A stretch of DNA of 5,034 nt from Betaproteobacteria bacterium (GTDB taxonomy: Bacteria > Pseudomonadota > Gammaproteobacteria > Burkholderiales > SG8-39): positions 1 through 5,034 of the forward strand of contig CANIIN010000252.1 in NCBI GenBank assembly GCA_947467405.1, written 5' to 3'. The notes beneath the pieces were generated by a model, which saw nothing but the letters and a program-made list of their open reading frames with translations, did no database searches and was not told the DNA's origin. This document shows, piece by piece, positions 1 to 4,709 of this stretch; within the stretch, counting starts at the first letter, position 1, and each line of letters begins with the position of its first letter. The position numbers were made by a program, and so were the translations under genes.

Positions 1-2
1 CG

Positions 3-293
3 CGATTGGCCACATTGCCGGATGTGCCCAACGCCAGCGAAGCGGGCGTACCCGGTTACGTCGCGGGATACCTCCTCGCGCTGCTCGCGCCGACCGGCAC
101 CCCGCGGGACATCATCAACCGCACCAGCAGCGAGATCGCCGCCGCCGTCAACACGCCGGAACTGAAAAAACTGTTCATCGATTCCGGCGGCGAGTCGGTC
201 GGCTCGACCCCGGAGGCGCTGGCACAGCGGCTGGCGAACGACGCGCGCAAGTTTGCCGAAGCGGCACGCGCGGCGAAGCTTCAGCCGGAGTAA
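3..293 (+). CDS. Bug/TctC-family periplasmic solute-binding protein, C-terminal fragment (5' end outside window)
   Basis: The frame is open from the window edge to the TAA at 291-293, leaving about 96 residues, so the gene is cut by the window rather than shown to be broken. The visible part matches the C-terminal lobe of tripartite tricarboxylate transporter receptors (Bug/TctC family): an LPDVPNASEAGVPGY segment near the start, then LLAPTGTPRDIINR, a helix with SEIAAAVNTPELKK, then GGESVGSTPEALAQ and a charged final helix ending KLQPE. Full-length members are about 320 residues, so roughly the last third is here. Such proteins are secreted to the periplasm and bind carboxylates or other small organic ligands, and many are orphan genes without a linked TctAB permease. 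The ligand cannot be read from this part. The TTG at 6-8 is an internal codon, not a start. There is no sign of a functional link to the cytochrome genes downstream. Confidence 0.85.
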   Translation, partial: RLATLPDVPNASEAGVPGYVAGYLLALLAPTGTPRDIINRTSSEIAAAVNTPELKKLFIDSGGESVGSTPEALAQRLANDARKFAEAARAAKLQPE

Positions 294-304
294 CGCTTCG
301 TCTC

Positions 305-318
305 GGGGTAAGCACCCC
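305..318 (+). other. Small GC hairpin downstream of the solute-binding protein gene
   Basis: GGGGT (305-309), loop AAGC, ACCCC (314-318) form a perfect 5-bp stem 11 nt after the stop codon. The following bases are TTGTAG, so there is no real U-tract. It may be a weak terminator or a processing signal. The CCCCTTGTAGA at 315-325 recurs at 3243-3253 after another intergenic hairpin. Confidence 0.35.
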
Positions 319-401
319 TTGTAGACGTCCATCTGGCGCGGCTTTCCGGGCATTTCTCCCTGCTGTGAGCCCTCGCGTGAGCGGCCTGTCGCGCGCCGTC
401 A

Positions 402-429
402 CTCCCTCCCCGGCATCAGTGAGGGAGGG
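402..429. repeat. Imperfect GC-rich inverted repeat in the intergenic region before shp
   Basis: CTCCCTC (402-408) pairs with GAGGGAG (421-427) around a 12-nt loop; an alternative register pairs CCCTCCC (404-410) with GGGAGGG (423-429). The rest of 294-463 shows no gene on either strand that I can support. The style resembles dispersed intergenic palindromes of proteobacteria, but I cannot name a family. It lies 34 bp upstream of the regulator box. Confidence 0.4.
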
Positions 430-463
430 CCGAGGTGGGGGCATGAACTCGCCCTGAATCCCC

Positions 464-496
464 CATAAGGTTTCCTTAATCTTCGCCGCGCAACAT
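464..496 (+). promoter_or_regulatory. PmrA/QseB-like direct-repeat operator and promoter for the shp operon
   Basis: CATAAG (464-469), spacer GTTTC, CTTAAT (475-480) form a direct repeat of 11-bp period. It fits the PmrA/QseB-type pattern of two CTTAA-like half-sites 5 bp apart, with one deviation in the first half-site. A weak -10 candidate, CAACAT (491-496), begins 10 bp after the box. That geometry is typical of OmpR-family activators (for example PhoB boxes) that stand in for a poor -35. The same box, the same 10-bp gap and a similar leader occur at 4645-4677. The QseB-like regulator encoded at 2539 is the obvious candidate binder. The box is seen in the sequence; the regulator assignment is inference. 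The -10 could also lie about 3 bp further on. Confidence 0.65.
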
Positions 497-526
497 GGCA
501 TCCAGATCAACCGACTGGAGCCCATC

Positions 527-934
527 ATGCGCATCCGAATCCTCGTACTGTCCACCCTGCTGGCTCTGAGCGGCGCGGCCTCGGCGCTCACGCCCGACGA
601 CGTGAAGTCGGCGCTGGCTGCTGAAGTCAAAGCCACCGACCCCGCCTTCAAGGATTTCTCCGCGCAGCGCGGCAATGTCTTCTTTCATGCCCGTCATGGC
701 GGAGAGTGGAGCTGCGCGACCTGTCACACCGAATTGCCGGCCGCCAGCGGCCAGCACACGGTGACGAAGAAGCCCATCCGTCCGCTGGCGCCGGCCGCGA
801 ACGCCGAGCGCTTCACCAATCAGGACAAGGTCGACAAGTGGTTCAAGCGCAACTGCAACGATGTCGCCAAGCGCGCCTGCACGGCGCGGGAAAAGGGCGA
901 CCTGCTGGCCTACCTGATGTCCGTCAAGCCCTGA
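527..934 (+). CDS. shp: SHP-type oxygen/NO-binding cytochrome c (DUF1924)
   Basis: The 135-residue protein is exported: a Sec signal peptide (residues 1-20, cleavage predicted at ASA-L) gives a mature protein of about 115 residues, the usual SHP size. Heme c attaches at CATCH (C63, C66, H67; mature 43, 46, 47). KWFKRNC near the C-terminus supplies N109 (mature 89) as the likely second axial ligand, matching the Asn88 ligand known in Rhodobacter sphaeroides SHP. C110 and C118 are placed to form the disulfide known next to the distal ligand in the related cytochrome c'' of Methylophilus, which has His where this protein has Asn. Known SHPs are class I folds whose Asn leaves the iron on reduction or NO binding, letting O2 or NO bind. 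The start at 527 is supported by GGAG at 517-520. It is first in an operon with dhc (27-nt gap) and a cytochrome b, its usual partners. The physiological substrate is not settled. Confidence 0.9.
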   Translation: MRIRILVLSTLLALSGAASALTPDDVKSALAAEVKATDPAFKDFSAQRGNVFFHARHGGEWSCATCHTELPAASGQHTVTKKPIRPLAPAANAERFTNQDKVDKWFKRNCNDVAKRACTAREKGDLLAYLMSVKP

Positions 935-949
935 CTAGTCACCCAGGAC

Positions 950-955
950 AAAGGA
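950..955 (+). promoter_or_regulatory. Ribosome binding site supporting the upstream dhc start
   Basis: AAAGGA ends 6 nt before the ATG at 962. This favours translation through the hairpin-rich segment at 983-1096 over initiation at the downstream in-frame ATG (1115), which has no purine-rich site before it. Confidence 0.6.
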
Positions 956-961
956 ACTGAC

Positions 962-1549
962 ATGAAAACATTCATTCGCTCAATTTCCCGCGGCTTGCCG
1001 CGGGGTTCAGATGTTGGGGTTTCCAAAGGGGCGTCGACCCTTTGGTCAAGGGCGGGATCAATAGCCCGCCCGCGAAGTCCATTTAACCTTGAATCACTGC
1101 GTACCGCGGCGTTGATGACCGGCACGGCGCTGGTCGCCGCGCTGTTCATGGCCGAGGCAGCGCACGCCGACGGCAAGCGCTTCGGGCCGTACCCGGACGT
1201 GTACACGCAGGAATGCGCGTCCTGCCATGTGGCCTATCCGCCCGAGCTGATGACCAAAAAGGGCTGGGCAACCATCACCTCGACGCTGGACAAGCACTTC
1301 GGCACGGATGCCAGCGTGGATGCGAAGACGCGCGCCGCGCTGGACGGCTTCCTCGCCAGCCGCGCCGCCACGCGCGAGCGCAATGCCCCGTCCGAGCCCA
1401 GCGCGCGGCTCACGCGCACAGCGTGGTTCGCCAGCGAACACGGCAGCACGCCGCCGGCAAAGACGTCGTTTGCCAACTGTGCCGCCTGCCACACGCAGGC
1501 CGAGAAGAATGATTACAGCGAGCGCGGCATCAAGGTGCCGACGAAATAG
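962..1549 (+). CDS. dhc: Periplasmic diheme cytochrome c (DHC)
   Basis: The predicted protein has 195 residues with two heme c sites, CASCH at 85-89 and CAACH at 173-177, one near each end of the mature part. This is the layout of the dihaem cytochrome c family (PF09626). H112 and H160 are plausible distal ligands, since DHC hemes are bis-histidine. The hydrophobic signal core is at about 51-63 with cleavage near AHA-D (69/70), giving a mature protein of about 126 residues. In Rhodobacter sphaeroides DHC is the electron donor to SHP, and the gene order here (shp, dhc, cytochrome b) fits that. The N-terminus is odd: residues 8-45 are a Ser/Arg/Gly-rich stretch encoded by three tandem DNA hairpins, and without it the sequence would read as a normal signal peptide, MKTFIRS joined to LRTAALMTG. 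A good ribosome site precedes 962. The stop codon lies inside another hairpin (1546-1567). Confidence 0.88.
   Translation: MKTFIRSISRGLPRGSDVGVSKGASTLWSRAGSIARPRSPFNLESLRTAALMTGTALVAALFMAEAAHADGKRFGPYPDVYTQECASCHVAYPPELMTKKGWATITSTLDKHFGTDASVDAKTRAALDGFLASRAATRERNAPSEPSARLTRTAWFASEHGSTPPAKTSFANCAACHTQAEKNDYSERGIKVPTK
983..1096 (+). repeat. Probable in-frame palindromic insertion in the dhc signal-peptide region (three tandem hairpins)
   Basis: Three perfect inverted repeats lie in a row. The first is CCCGCGGC (987-994), loop TT, GCCGCGGG (997-1004). The second is CCAAAGGG (1023-1030), 7-nt loop, CCCTTTGG (1038-1045). The third is GGGCGGG (1050-1056), 8-nt loop, CCCGCCC (1065-1071). The 114-bp segment is exactly 38 codons without a stop. 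TCA occurs just before it (980-982) and as its last codon (1094-1096), which could be a short target duplication but may be chance. Removing it joins two halves of an ordinary signal peptide. The boundaries are inferred. No transposase is present, so it would be a non-autonomous element. In-frame palindromic inserts of this kind are known from Rickettsia (RPE elements); no identity with those is claimed. Confidence 0.6.
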
Positions 1550-1567
1550 GGGGACACATCCCCCTAT
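1546..1567 (+). other. Perfect hairpin overlapping the dhc stop codon
   Basis: ATAGGGGGA (1546-1554), loop CACA, TCCCCCTAT (1559-1567) form a 9-bp perfect stem containing the TAG stop. No U-tract follows, so full termination is unlikely. It could lower expression of the cytochrome b gene or protect the 3' end of a processed shp-dhc transcript. The 66 nt from here to the next start codon hold only its ribosome site. Confidence 0.6.
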
Positions 1568-1633
1568 GAATCCCTGCTTCAGATCAATCAGCAGGAACGC
1601 CTGCCGGTTATTCGCGTAAAGGAGACTGAGATC

Positions 1634-2377
1634 ATGGAAACGACTGCAATGAATAGCCAATCCACGCCGGCCGGCGGCAAGCCGACCCACATTCGCATCC
1701 TGGTGTGGGATGTGCCGGTGCGCGTCTTCCACTGGGCGCTGGCCGGGAGTTTCATCACCGCCTTCGTCACCGCCGAATCCGAGGCGTTCCGCAACGTGCA
1801 CGTGGTGAGCGGCTACCTGATGCTGGCGTTGATCGTGTTTCGCGTGGTGTGGGGTTTCGTCGGTACGCGTCATGCACGTTTCAGCGACTTTGTTCGCGGC
1901 CCGGGTGCGGTGGTCAATTACGTGCGTTCGCTGATCAACGGCAATCCCGAGCATCACGTCGGCCACAATCCGGCCGGGGCGCTCGCCATCATCCTGCTGC
2001 TGCTCCTGGGCGTGGGCACGGTGGCCAGCGGCTGGATGAGCTTCAACGAGATCGGCGGCGACGCGCTGGGCGAACTGCACGAGGGCATCGCGACAACGAT
2101 GCTGGCCGTGGTGGTGGTGCACGTGCTGGGGGTGATCGTGTCCAGCTTCCTGCATCGCGAGAACCTGTTGCGCTCCATGCTCACCGGCTACAAGGATGGT
2201 CCGCGCGAGGACGGCATCGGTCATCGCCGTGGCATCATAGCGATAGCGCTGGTCGCGGTGCTGGGCTGGTTCGGCTGGGGACTCACGCAGGGACAGTTCC
2301 CCGGATTGCTCGACGCCAACGCCGCCGCACAGCAGGCGCATCATGGCGAGAGCGGCGAACATGACGACGAAGATTAG
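1634..2377 (+). CDS. Cytochrome b561-family membrane protein (Ni-hydrogenase b-type), partner of DHC/SHP
   Basis: This 247-residue inner-membrane cytochrome b resembles the family of NiFe-hydrogenase and prokaryotic b561-type diheme subunits (PF01292). The N-terminal WDVPVRVFHW motif leads into helix 1 (about 31-47); helix 2 is about 55-77, helix 3 about 113-133, helix 4 about 151-173, and a fifth hydrophobic span is at about 199-216. H33, H56, H149 and H163 are at positions expected for ligating two b hemes. Such proteins oxidise membrane quinol or pass electrons between membrane and periplasm, and here the likely acceptor is DHC. The start at 1634 follows AAAGGAGA (1618-1624) with a 9-nt spacer; ATG 1649 is a possible alternative. 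The extramembrane C-terminus ends in an unusual His- and Asp/Glu-rich tail (HHGESGEHDDED), a possible metal-binding feature. It is the last gene of the cytochrome operon, 84 nt after dhc. Confidence 0.88.
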   Translation: METTAMNSQSTPAGGKPTHIRILVWDVPVRVFHWALAGSFITAFVTAESEAFRNVHVVSGYLMLALIVFRVVWGFVGTRHARFSDFVRGPGAVVNYVRSLINGNPEHHVGHNPAGALAIILLLLLGVGTVASGWMSFNEIGGDALGELHEGIATTMLAVVVVHVLGVIVSSFLHRENLLRSMLTGYKDGPREDGIGHRRGIIAIALVAVLGWFGWGLTQGQFPGLLDANAAAQQAHHGESGEHDDED

Positions 2378-2380
2378 ACG

Positions 2381-2414
2381 GCCTTTGATCGCTGGCAAAA
2401 CGAAAGGCTTTATT
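2381..2414 (+). terminator. Possible weak terminator after the cytochrome b gene
   Basis: GCCTTT (2381-2386) pairs with AAAGGC (2403-2408) across a 16-nt loop and is followed by TTTATT. It sits 3 nt after the stop codon, where an operon end would be expected. The stem is short and the loop long, so it may only partly stop transcription. Confidence 0.3.
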
Positions 2415-2443
2415 CCTGTCATTGTCGTTGTGACCCTTGGTAC

Positions 2444-2513
2444 GTCATTCCCGCGAAGGCGGGAATCCAGTCAACGGCAAAAATCTCTGGATCCCCGCCT
2501 TCGCGGGGATGAC
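2444..2513. repeat. Inverted pair of a dispersed 27-bp palindromic repeat
   Basis: The left unit (2444-2470) reads GTCATTCCCGCGAAGGCGGG then AATCCAG. The right unit (2487-2513) is its reverse complement except for two changes, ATTCCC to ATCCCC and GGGAAT to GGGGAT. These two differences pair with each other inside the hairpin, so each unit keeps a perfect 8-bp stem with a 4-nt loop (ATTCCCGC/GCGGGAAT and ATCCCCGC/GCGGGGAT). The units can also pair with each other into a long cruciform. This is a widespread intergenic repeat in beta- and gammaproteobacteria, often mistranslated as HSREGGNP or WIPAFAGMT. It fills most of the gap between the cytochrome operon and the regulator genes. Confidence 0.9.
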
Positions 2514-2538
2514 AGCTGAAATATTGATTGGCGAGCGC

Positions 2539-3207
2539 ATGCGCATACTCATCGTCGAGGACGACAAACTGCTGGGGGACGGCATCGTGGCTGGCCTCCG
2601 GCAGGCCGGTTTTCAGGCTGACTGGGTGCAGGACGGCGCGGCCGGCCTGGCCGCGTTGCAGGCCGAACCGTTCTCGGCCGTGGTGCTCGATCTCGGTCTG
2701 CCGCGCATGACCGGTCTGGAAATGCTGCGTCGCCTGCGCGCCTTGAAGGACGCCGCCACCGCCAAGACGCCGGTGCTGATCCTCACCGCGCGCGATACCT
2801 CGCAGGATGTCATCGCCGGTCTTGACGCCGGTTCCGACGATTACATGGTCAAGCCCTTTGATCTCGGTGAACTGGCCGCCAGACTGCGCGCGCTGGTGCG
2901 GCGTTCGGCCGGCGGCGCCGCGCCGCAACTGAAGCACGGCGATCTGGTGCTCGACCCGGCCGCGCACGCCGTCACCTGGCAGGGCGCGTCGGTCGACCTG
3001 TCGCAGCGCGAATTCGCGCTGTTGAACGAACTGCTGCTGAATGCCGGCAAGGTGCTGACACGCACCCAGCTCGAGGCCAGTCTCTATTCATGGGGCGAGG
3101 AAGTGGAATCGAACGCGCTGGAAGTGCACATCCACCACCTGCGCCGCAAGACATCTCCCGACCTGATCCGCACCGTGCGCGGCGTGGGTTACATGATCTC
3201 CAAATGA
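2539..3207 (+). CDS. qseB: QseB/PmrA-like OmpR-family response regulator
   Basis: The 222-residue protein has a receiver domain (about 1-117) with acidic pocket E7-D8-D9, phospho-acceptor D51 (in VVLDLGLP), T83 and K105 (MVKPF). A winged-helix DNA-binding domain follows (about 133-220), with the LDLSQREFALL-like strand-helix, LYSWGEEVESNALEVHIHHL and the ending IRTVRGVGYM, which closely match QseB. The start was placed at ATG 2539 (MRILIVEDD) although the frame is open back to 2437, because the extension is only the translated dispersed repeat. Its Shine-Dalgarno is weak (GGCGAG, 2530-2535). It is transcribed with the kinase gene, 98 nt before that gene's preferred start. Its likely targets are the boxes at 464-480 and 4645-4661; no copy of the box was seen just upstream of the regulator itself. 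QseB in the strict quorum/adrenergic sense is not implied. Confidence 0.92.
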   Translation: MRILIVEDDKLLGDGIVAGLRQAGFQADWVQDGAAGLAALQAEPFSAVVLDLGLPRMTGLEMLRRLRALKDAATAKTPVLILTARDTSQDVIAGLDAGSDDYMVKPFDLGELAARLRALVRRSAGGAAPQLKHGDLVLDPAAHAVTWQGASVDLSQREFALLNELLLNAGKVLTRTQLEASLYSWGEEVESNALEVHIHHLRRKTSPDLIRTVRGVGYMISK

Positions 3208-3216
3208 TTGACTGAA

Positions 3217-3249
3217 CAAGGGGGCGCATGGTCGAGGCAGCGCCCCTTG
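3217..3249 (+). other. Hairpin in the regulator-kinase intergenic gap
   Basis: CAAGGGG (3217-3223) pairs with CCCCTTG (3243-3249), and after a bulged G3224, CGC (3225-3227) pairs with GCG (3240-3242). The 12-nt loop starts with the ATG at 3228. Hiding that ATG in a structured loop argues against it as the kinase start. The hairpin could reduce kinase yield relative to regulator. Confidence 0.5.
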
Positions 3250-3294
3250 TAGATCCCCCACTTCAGAGATTCCAAAATGAATCCAATCATTTTC

Positions 3295-3298
3295 GAGG
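3295..3298 (+). promoter_or_regulatory. Ribosome binding site deciding the GTG start of the sensor kinase
   Basis: GAGG lies 7 nt before GTG 3306, immediately ahead of KNSLRMQLL, the point where QseC-type kinases normally begin (a few charged residues, then the first membrane helix). Confidence 0.5.
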
Positions 3299-3305
3299 CG
3301 TCGGC

Positions 3306-4649
3306 GTGAAGAACTCCCTGCGCATGCAGTTGCTGGCCGGCACGCTCGCCATCGTGGTGGTGGTGTGGCTGGGGTTGAGCCTGTTCGCCTGGCGCGAGGC
3401 CAAGCACGAAGCTGACGAACTGTTCGATGCGCACCTGGCACAGACCGCGGCGCTGCTCTCCACGCTGGTGGTTGCCAGCGAGCACGGCGATACGGAAGAC
3501 CTCGAAGAGCATCTGCCCTCGCATCACTACGCGCGCAAAGTGGTGTTCCAGGTGTGGGATAAGGGTGGCAAGTTGCTGGTCCATTCCTCCAACGCCCCGC
3601 TGACGCATCTGTCCTCGAACGAGGACGGCTTCGCCGATTCCGGCGCGGAAGCCGACGGCTGGAGCGTTTACAGCCTGTGGGACAAGAAGCGCGAGCGGCT
3701 GGTGCAGGTGGGCGAAGCGCTGGAGGCGCGTGCCGAGATCGGTCGCGAGATGGCCAAGAACCTGGTGTTGCCGCTGGCCATTGCCCTGCCGCTGCTGGCG
3801 CTGGCCCTGATCATGCTCATCCGCGACCGGCTCGCGCCGCTGTCGCGCATGGCCGAATCCATCGCGGCGCGTTCGCCGGATCGCCTGGAGGCCATATCGC
3901 TGGAGGGCGTGCCGCGTGAACTGCATCCGGTGCTCGAACGCCTGAACGCCCTGTTCGCGCGCATCGGCGTGTCCATGGAACAGGAGCGGCGTTTCACCGC
4001 CGATGCCGCGCACGAGTTGCGCACGCCGCTGGCGGCCATGCGCACCAATGCGCAAGTGGCGCTGGCCAGCCGCGCCGACGCGGAACGTGACGCGGCGCTC
4101 GCCAACGTGATTGCCGCCACCGATCGCGCCACGCACCTGCTGGAACAACTGCTGATGCTGGCGCGACTGGACAGCGCCGCGTCCGCCAACGGTTTCGAAT
4201 CCTGTGAGCTGCACGCGCTGGCCACCGAGGCCGTGGCGCGCGCGGCGCCGGCGGCCGTGGACAAGGACGTCGAACTGGAATTGCAGGAAGGCGCGGGTGT
4301 GACGGTGCGCGGCCAGCCCACGCTGCTGGCGGTGCTGATGCGCAACCTGATCGACAACGCGGTGCGCTACAGCCCACGCGGCGGGCGGGTGCGCGTGGCC
4401 GTGGCGTTGGATGCGAATGGCAATGGCGCAGCGCTGGAAGTCACCGACAGCGGTCCCGGTATCGCGGCCGACGAACGATCACGCGTGCTGGACCGTTTTT
4501 ATCGCATCACCGGCAGCGGCGAAAGCGGTTCCGGTCTGGGTTTGTCCATCGTGGCGCGCATCGCCGAACTGCATGGCGCCACGCTGGAACTGGCGGATCA
4601 CGGCGACGGCCCCGGCCTCATGGCGCGCGTGAAGTTTTCTTTGCCTTAA
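3306..4649 (+). CDS. qseC: QseC-like membrane sensor histidine kinase
   Basis: With the GTG start the protein has 447 residues, close to the 449 of E. coli QseC. Helix 1 is at about 9-28, a periplasmic sensor region (2CSK_N-like) at 29-151, helix 2 at about 152-172 and a HAMP linker to about 225. The H-box ERRFTADAAHELRTPLAA carries phosphorylated H236. The ATPase domain has the N-box NLIDN (N347, N351), the DSGPGI box (D381), DRFYR and GSGLGLS (408-414). All catalytic motifs are intact, so it should autophosphorylate and pass phosphate to D51 of the upstream regulator. The periplasmic part has a charged stretch (EHGDTEDLEEHLPSHHYARK); the ligand is unknown, and the neighbouring cytochromes suggest a redox, gas or metal cue. 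An in-frame ATG at 3228 would add 26 residues of no family character. The stop codon overlaps the regulator box for the next gene. Confidence 0.92.
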   Translation: MKNSLRMQLLAGTLAIVVVVWLGLSLFAWREAKHEADELFDAHLAQTAALLSTLVVASEHGDTEDLEEHLPSHHYARKVVFQVWDKGGKLLVHSSNAPLTHLSSNEDGFADSGAEADGWSVYSLWDKKRERLVQVGEALEARAEIGREMAKNLVLPLAIALPLLALALIMLIRDRLAPLSRMAESIAARSPDRLEAISLEGVPRELHPVLERLNALFARIGVSMEQERRFTADAAHELRTPLAAMRTNAQVALASRADAERDAALANVIAATDRATHLLEQLLMLARLDSAASANGFESCELHALATEAVARAAPAAVDKDVELELQEGAGVTVRGQPTLLAVLMRNLIDNAVRYSPRGGRVRVAVALDANGNGAALEVTDSGPGIAADERSRVLDRFYRITGSGESGSGLGLSIVARIAELHGATLELADHGDGPGLMARVKFSLP

Positions 4650-4677
4650 GGAAACCCTAATTTTTGCCGGCCATACT
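4645..4677 (+). promoter_or_regulatory. Second PmrA/QseB-like operator and promoter, overlapping the kinase stop
   Basis: CTTAAG (4645-4650), spacer GAAAC, CCTAAT (4656-4661) repeat the 11-bp-period box found before shp. A -10 candidate, CATACT (4672-4677), starts 10 bp after the box. Common bases with the shp site include TAAGG...CC.TAAT.TT.GCCG, and the leaders share ATCAAC.GAC.GGA and CCATCATG up to the start codon. The first half-site includes the last bases of the kinase gene, so the coding end and the operator constrain each other. Confidence 0.65.
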
Positions 4678-4694
4678 GGTCTCATCAACAGACC

Positions 4695-4702
4695 GGAAGG
4701 AG
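4695..4702 (+). promoter_or_regulatory. Strong ribosome binding site for the small membrane protein gene
   Basis: GGAAGGAG ends 7 nt before ATG 4710. It is among the best Shine-Dalgarno sequences in the window and is a main reason to accept the 54-codon frame as a real gene. Confidence 0.7.
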
Positions 4703-4709
4703 TTCCATC

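Noticed and set aside
175..675. Minus-strand open frame spanning the solute-binding protein end, the intergenic region and the shp start
   Set aside because: It crosses two real genes and the promoter, has no recognisable domain, and has no convincing ribosome site.
1115..1549. Shorter dhc starting at ATG 1115
   Set aside because: There is no ribosome site, and the resulting signal peptide lacks a positive n-region. ATG 962 has a good site, although the intervening hairpins keep some doubt.
1705..2364. Alternate + frame inside the cytochrome b gene
   Set aside because: Arg/Gly/Ala-rich frame-shifted reading of a membrane protein gene, with no hydrophobic or conserved pattern.
1094..2422. 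Minus-strand open frame of 442 codons opposite dhc and cytochrome b
   Set aside because: It is a His/Arg/Gln-rich low-sense translation with no family motif. It lies antisense to two well-recognised cytochrome genes and reflects high-GC codon bias.
2444..2513. CRISPR-like repeat pair
   Set aside because: There are only two units, in inverted orientation with a 16-bp gap. This is a dispersed palindrome, not an array.
2437..2538. N-terminal extension of the response regulator from ATG 2437
   Set aside because: The extra 34 residues are the translated dispersed repeat. Family members start at MRILIVEDD, which is ATG 2539.
3228..3305. ATG 3228 as the sensor kinase start
   Set aside because: The ATG lies in a hairpin loop and the 26 extra residues have no family character. 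GTG 3306 has a GAGG site and gives the expected QseC length. The ATG start cannot be fully excluded.
3189..4214. Minus-strand open frame of 341 codons opposite the kinase
   Set aside because: It is an antisense shadow of QseC-like coding sequence, rich in Gln/Arg/His repeats, with no domain seen.
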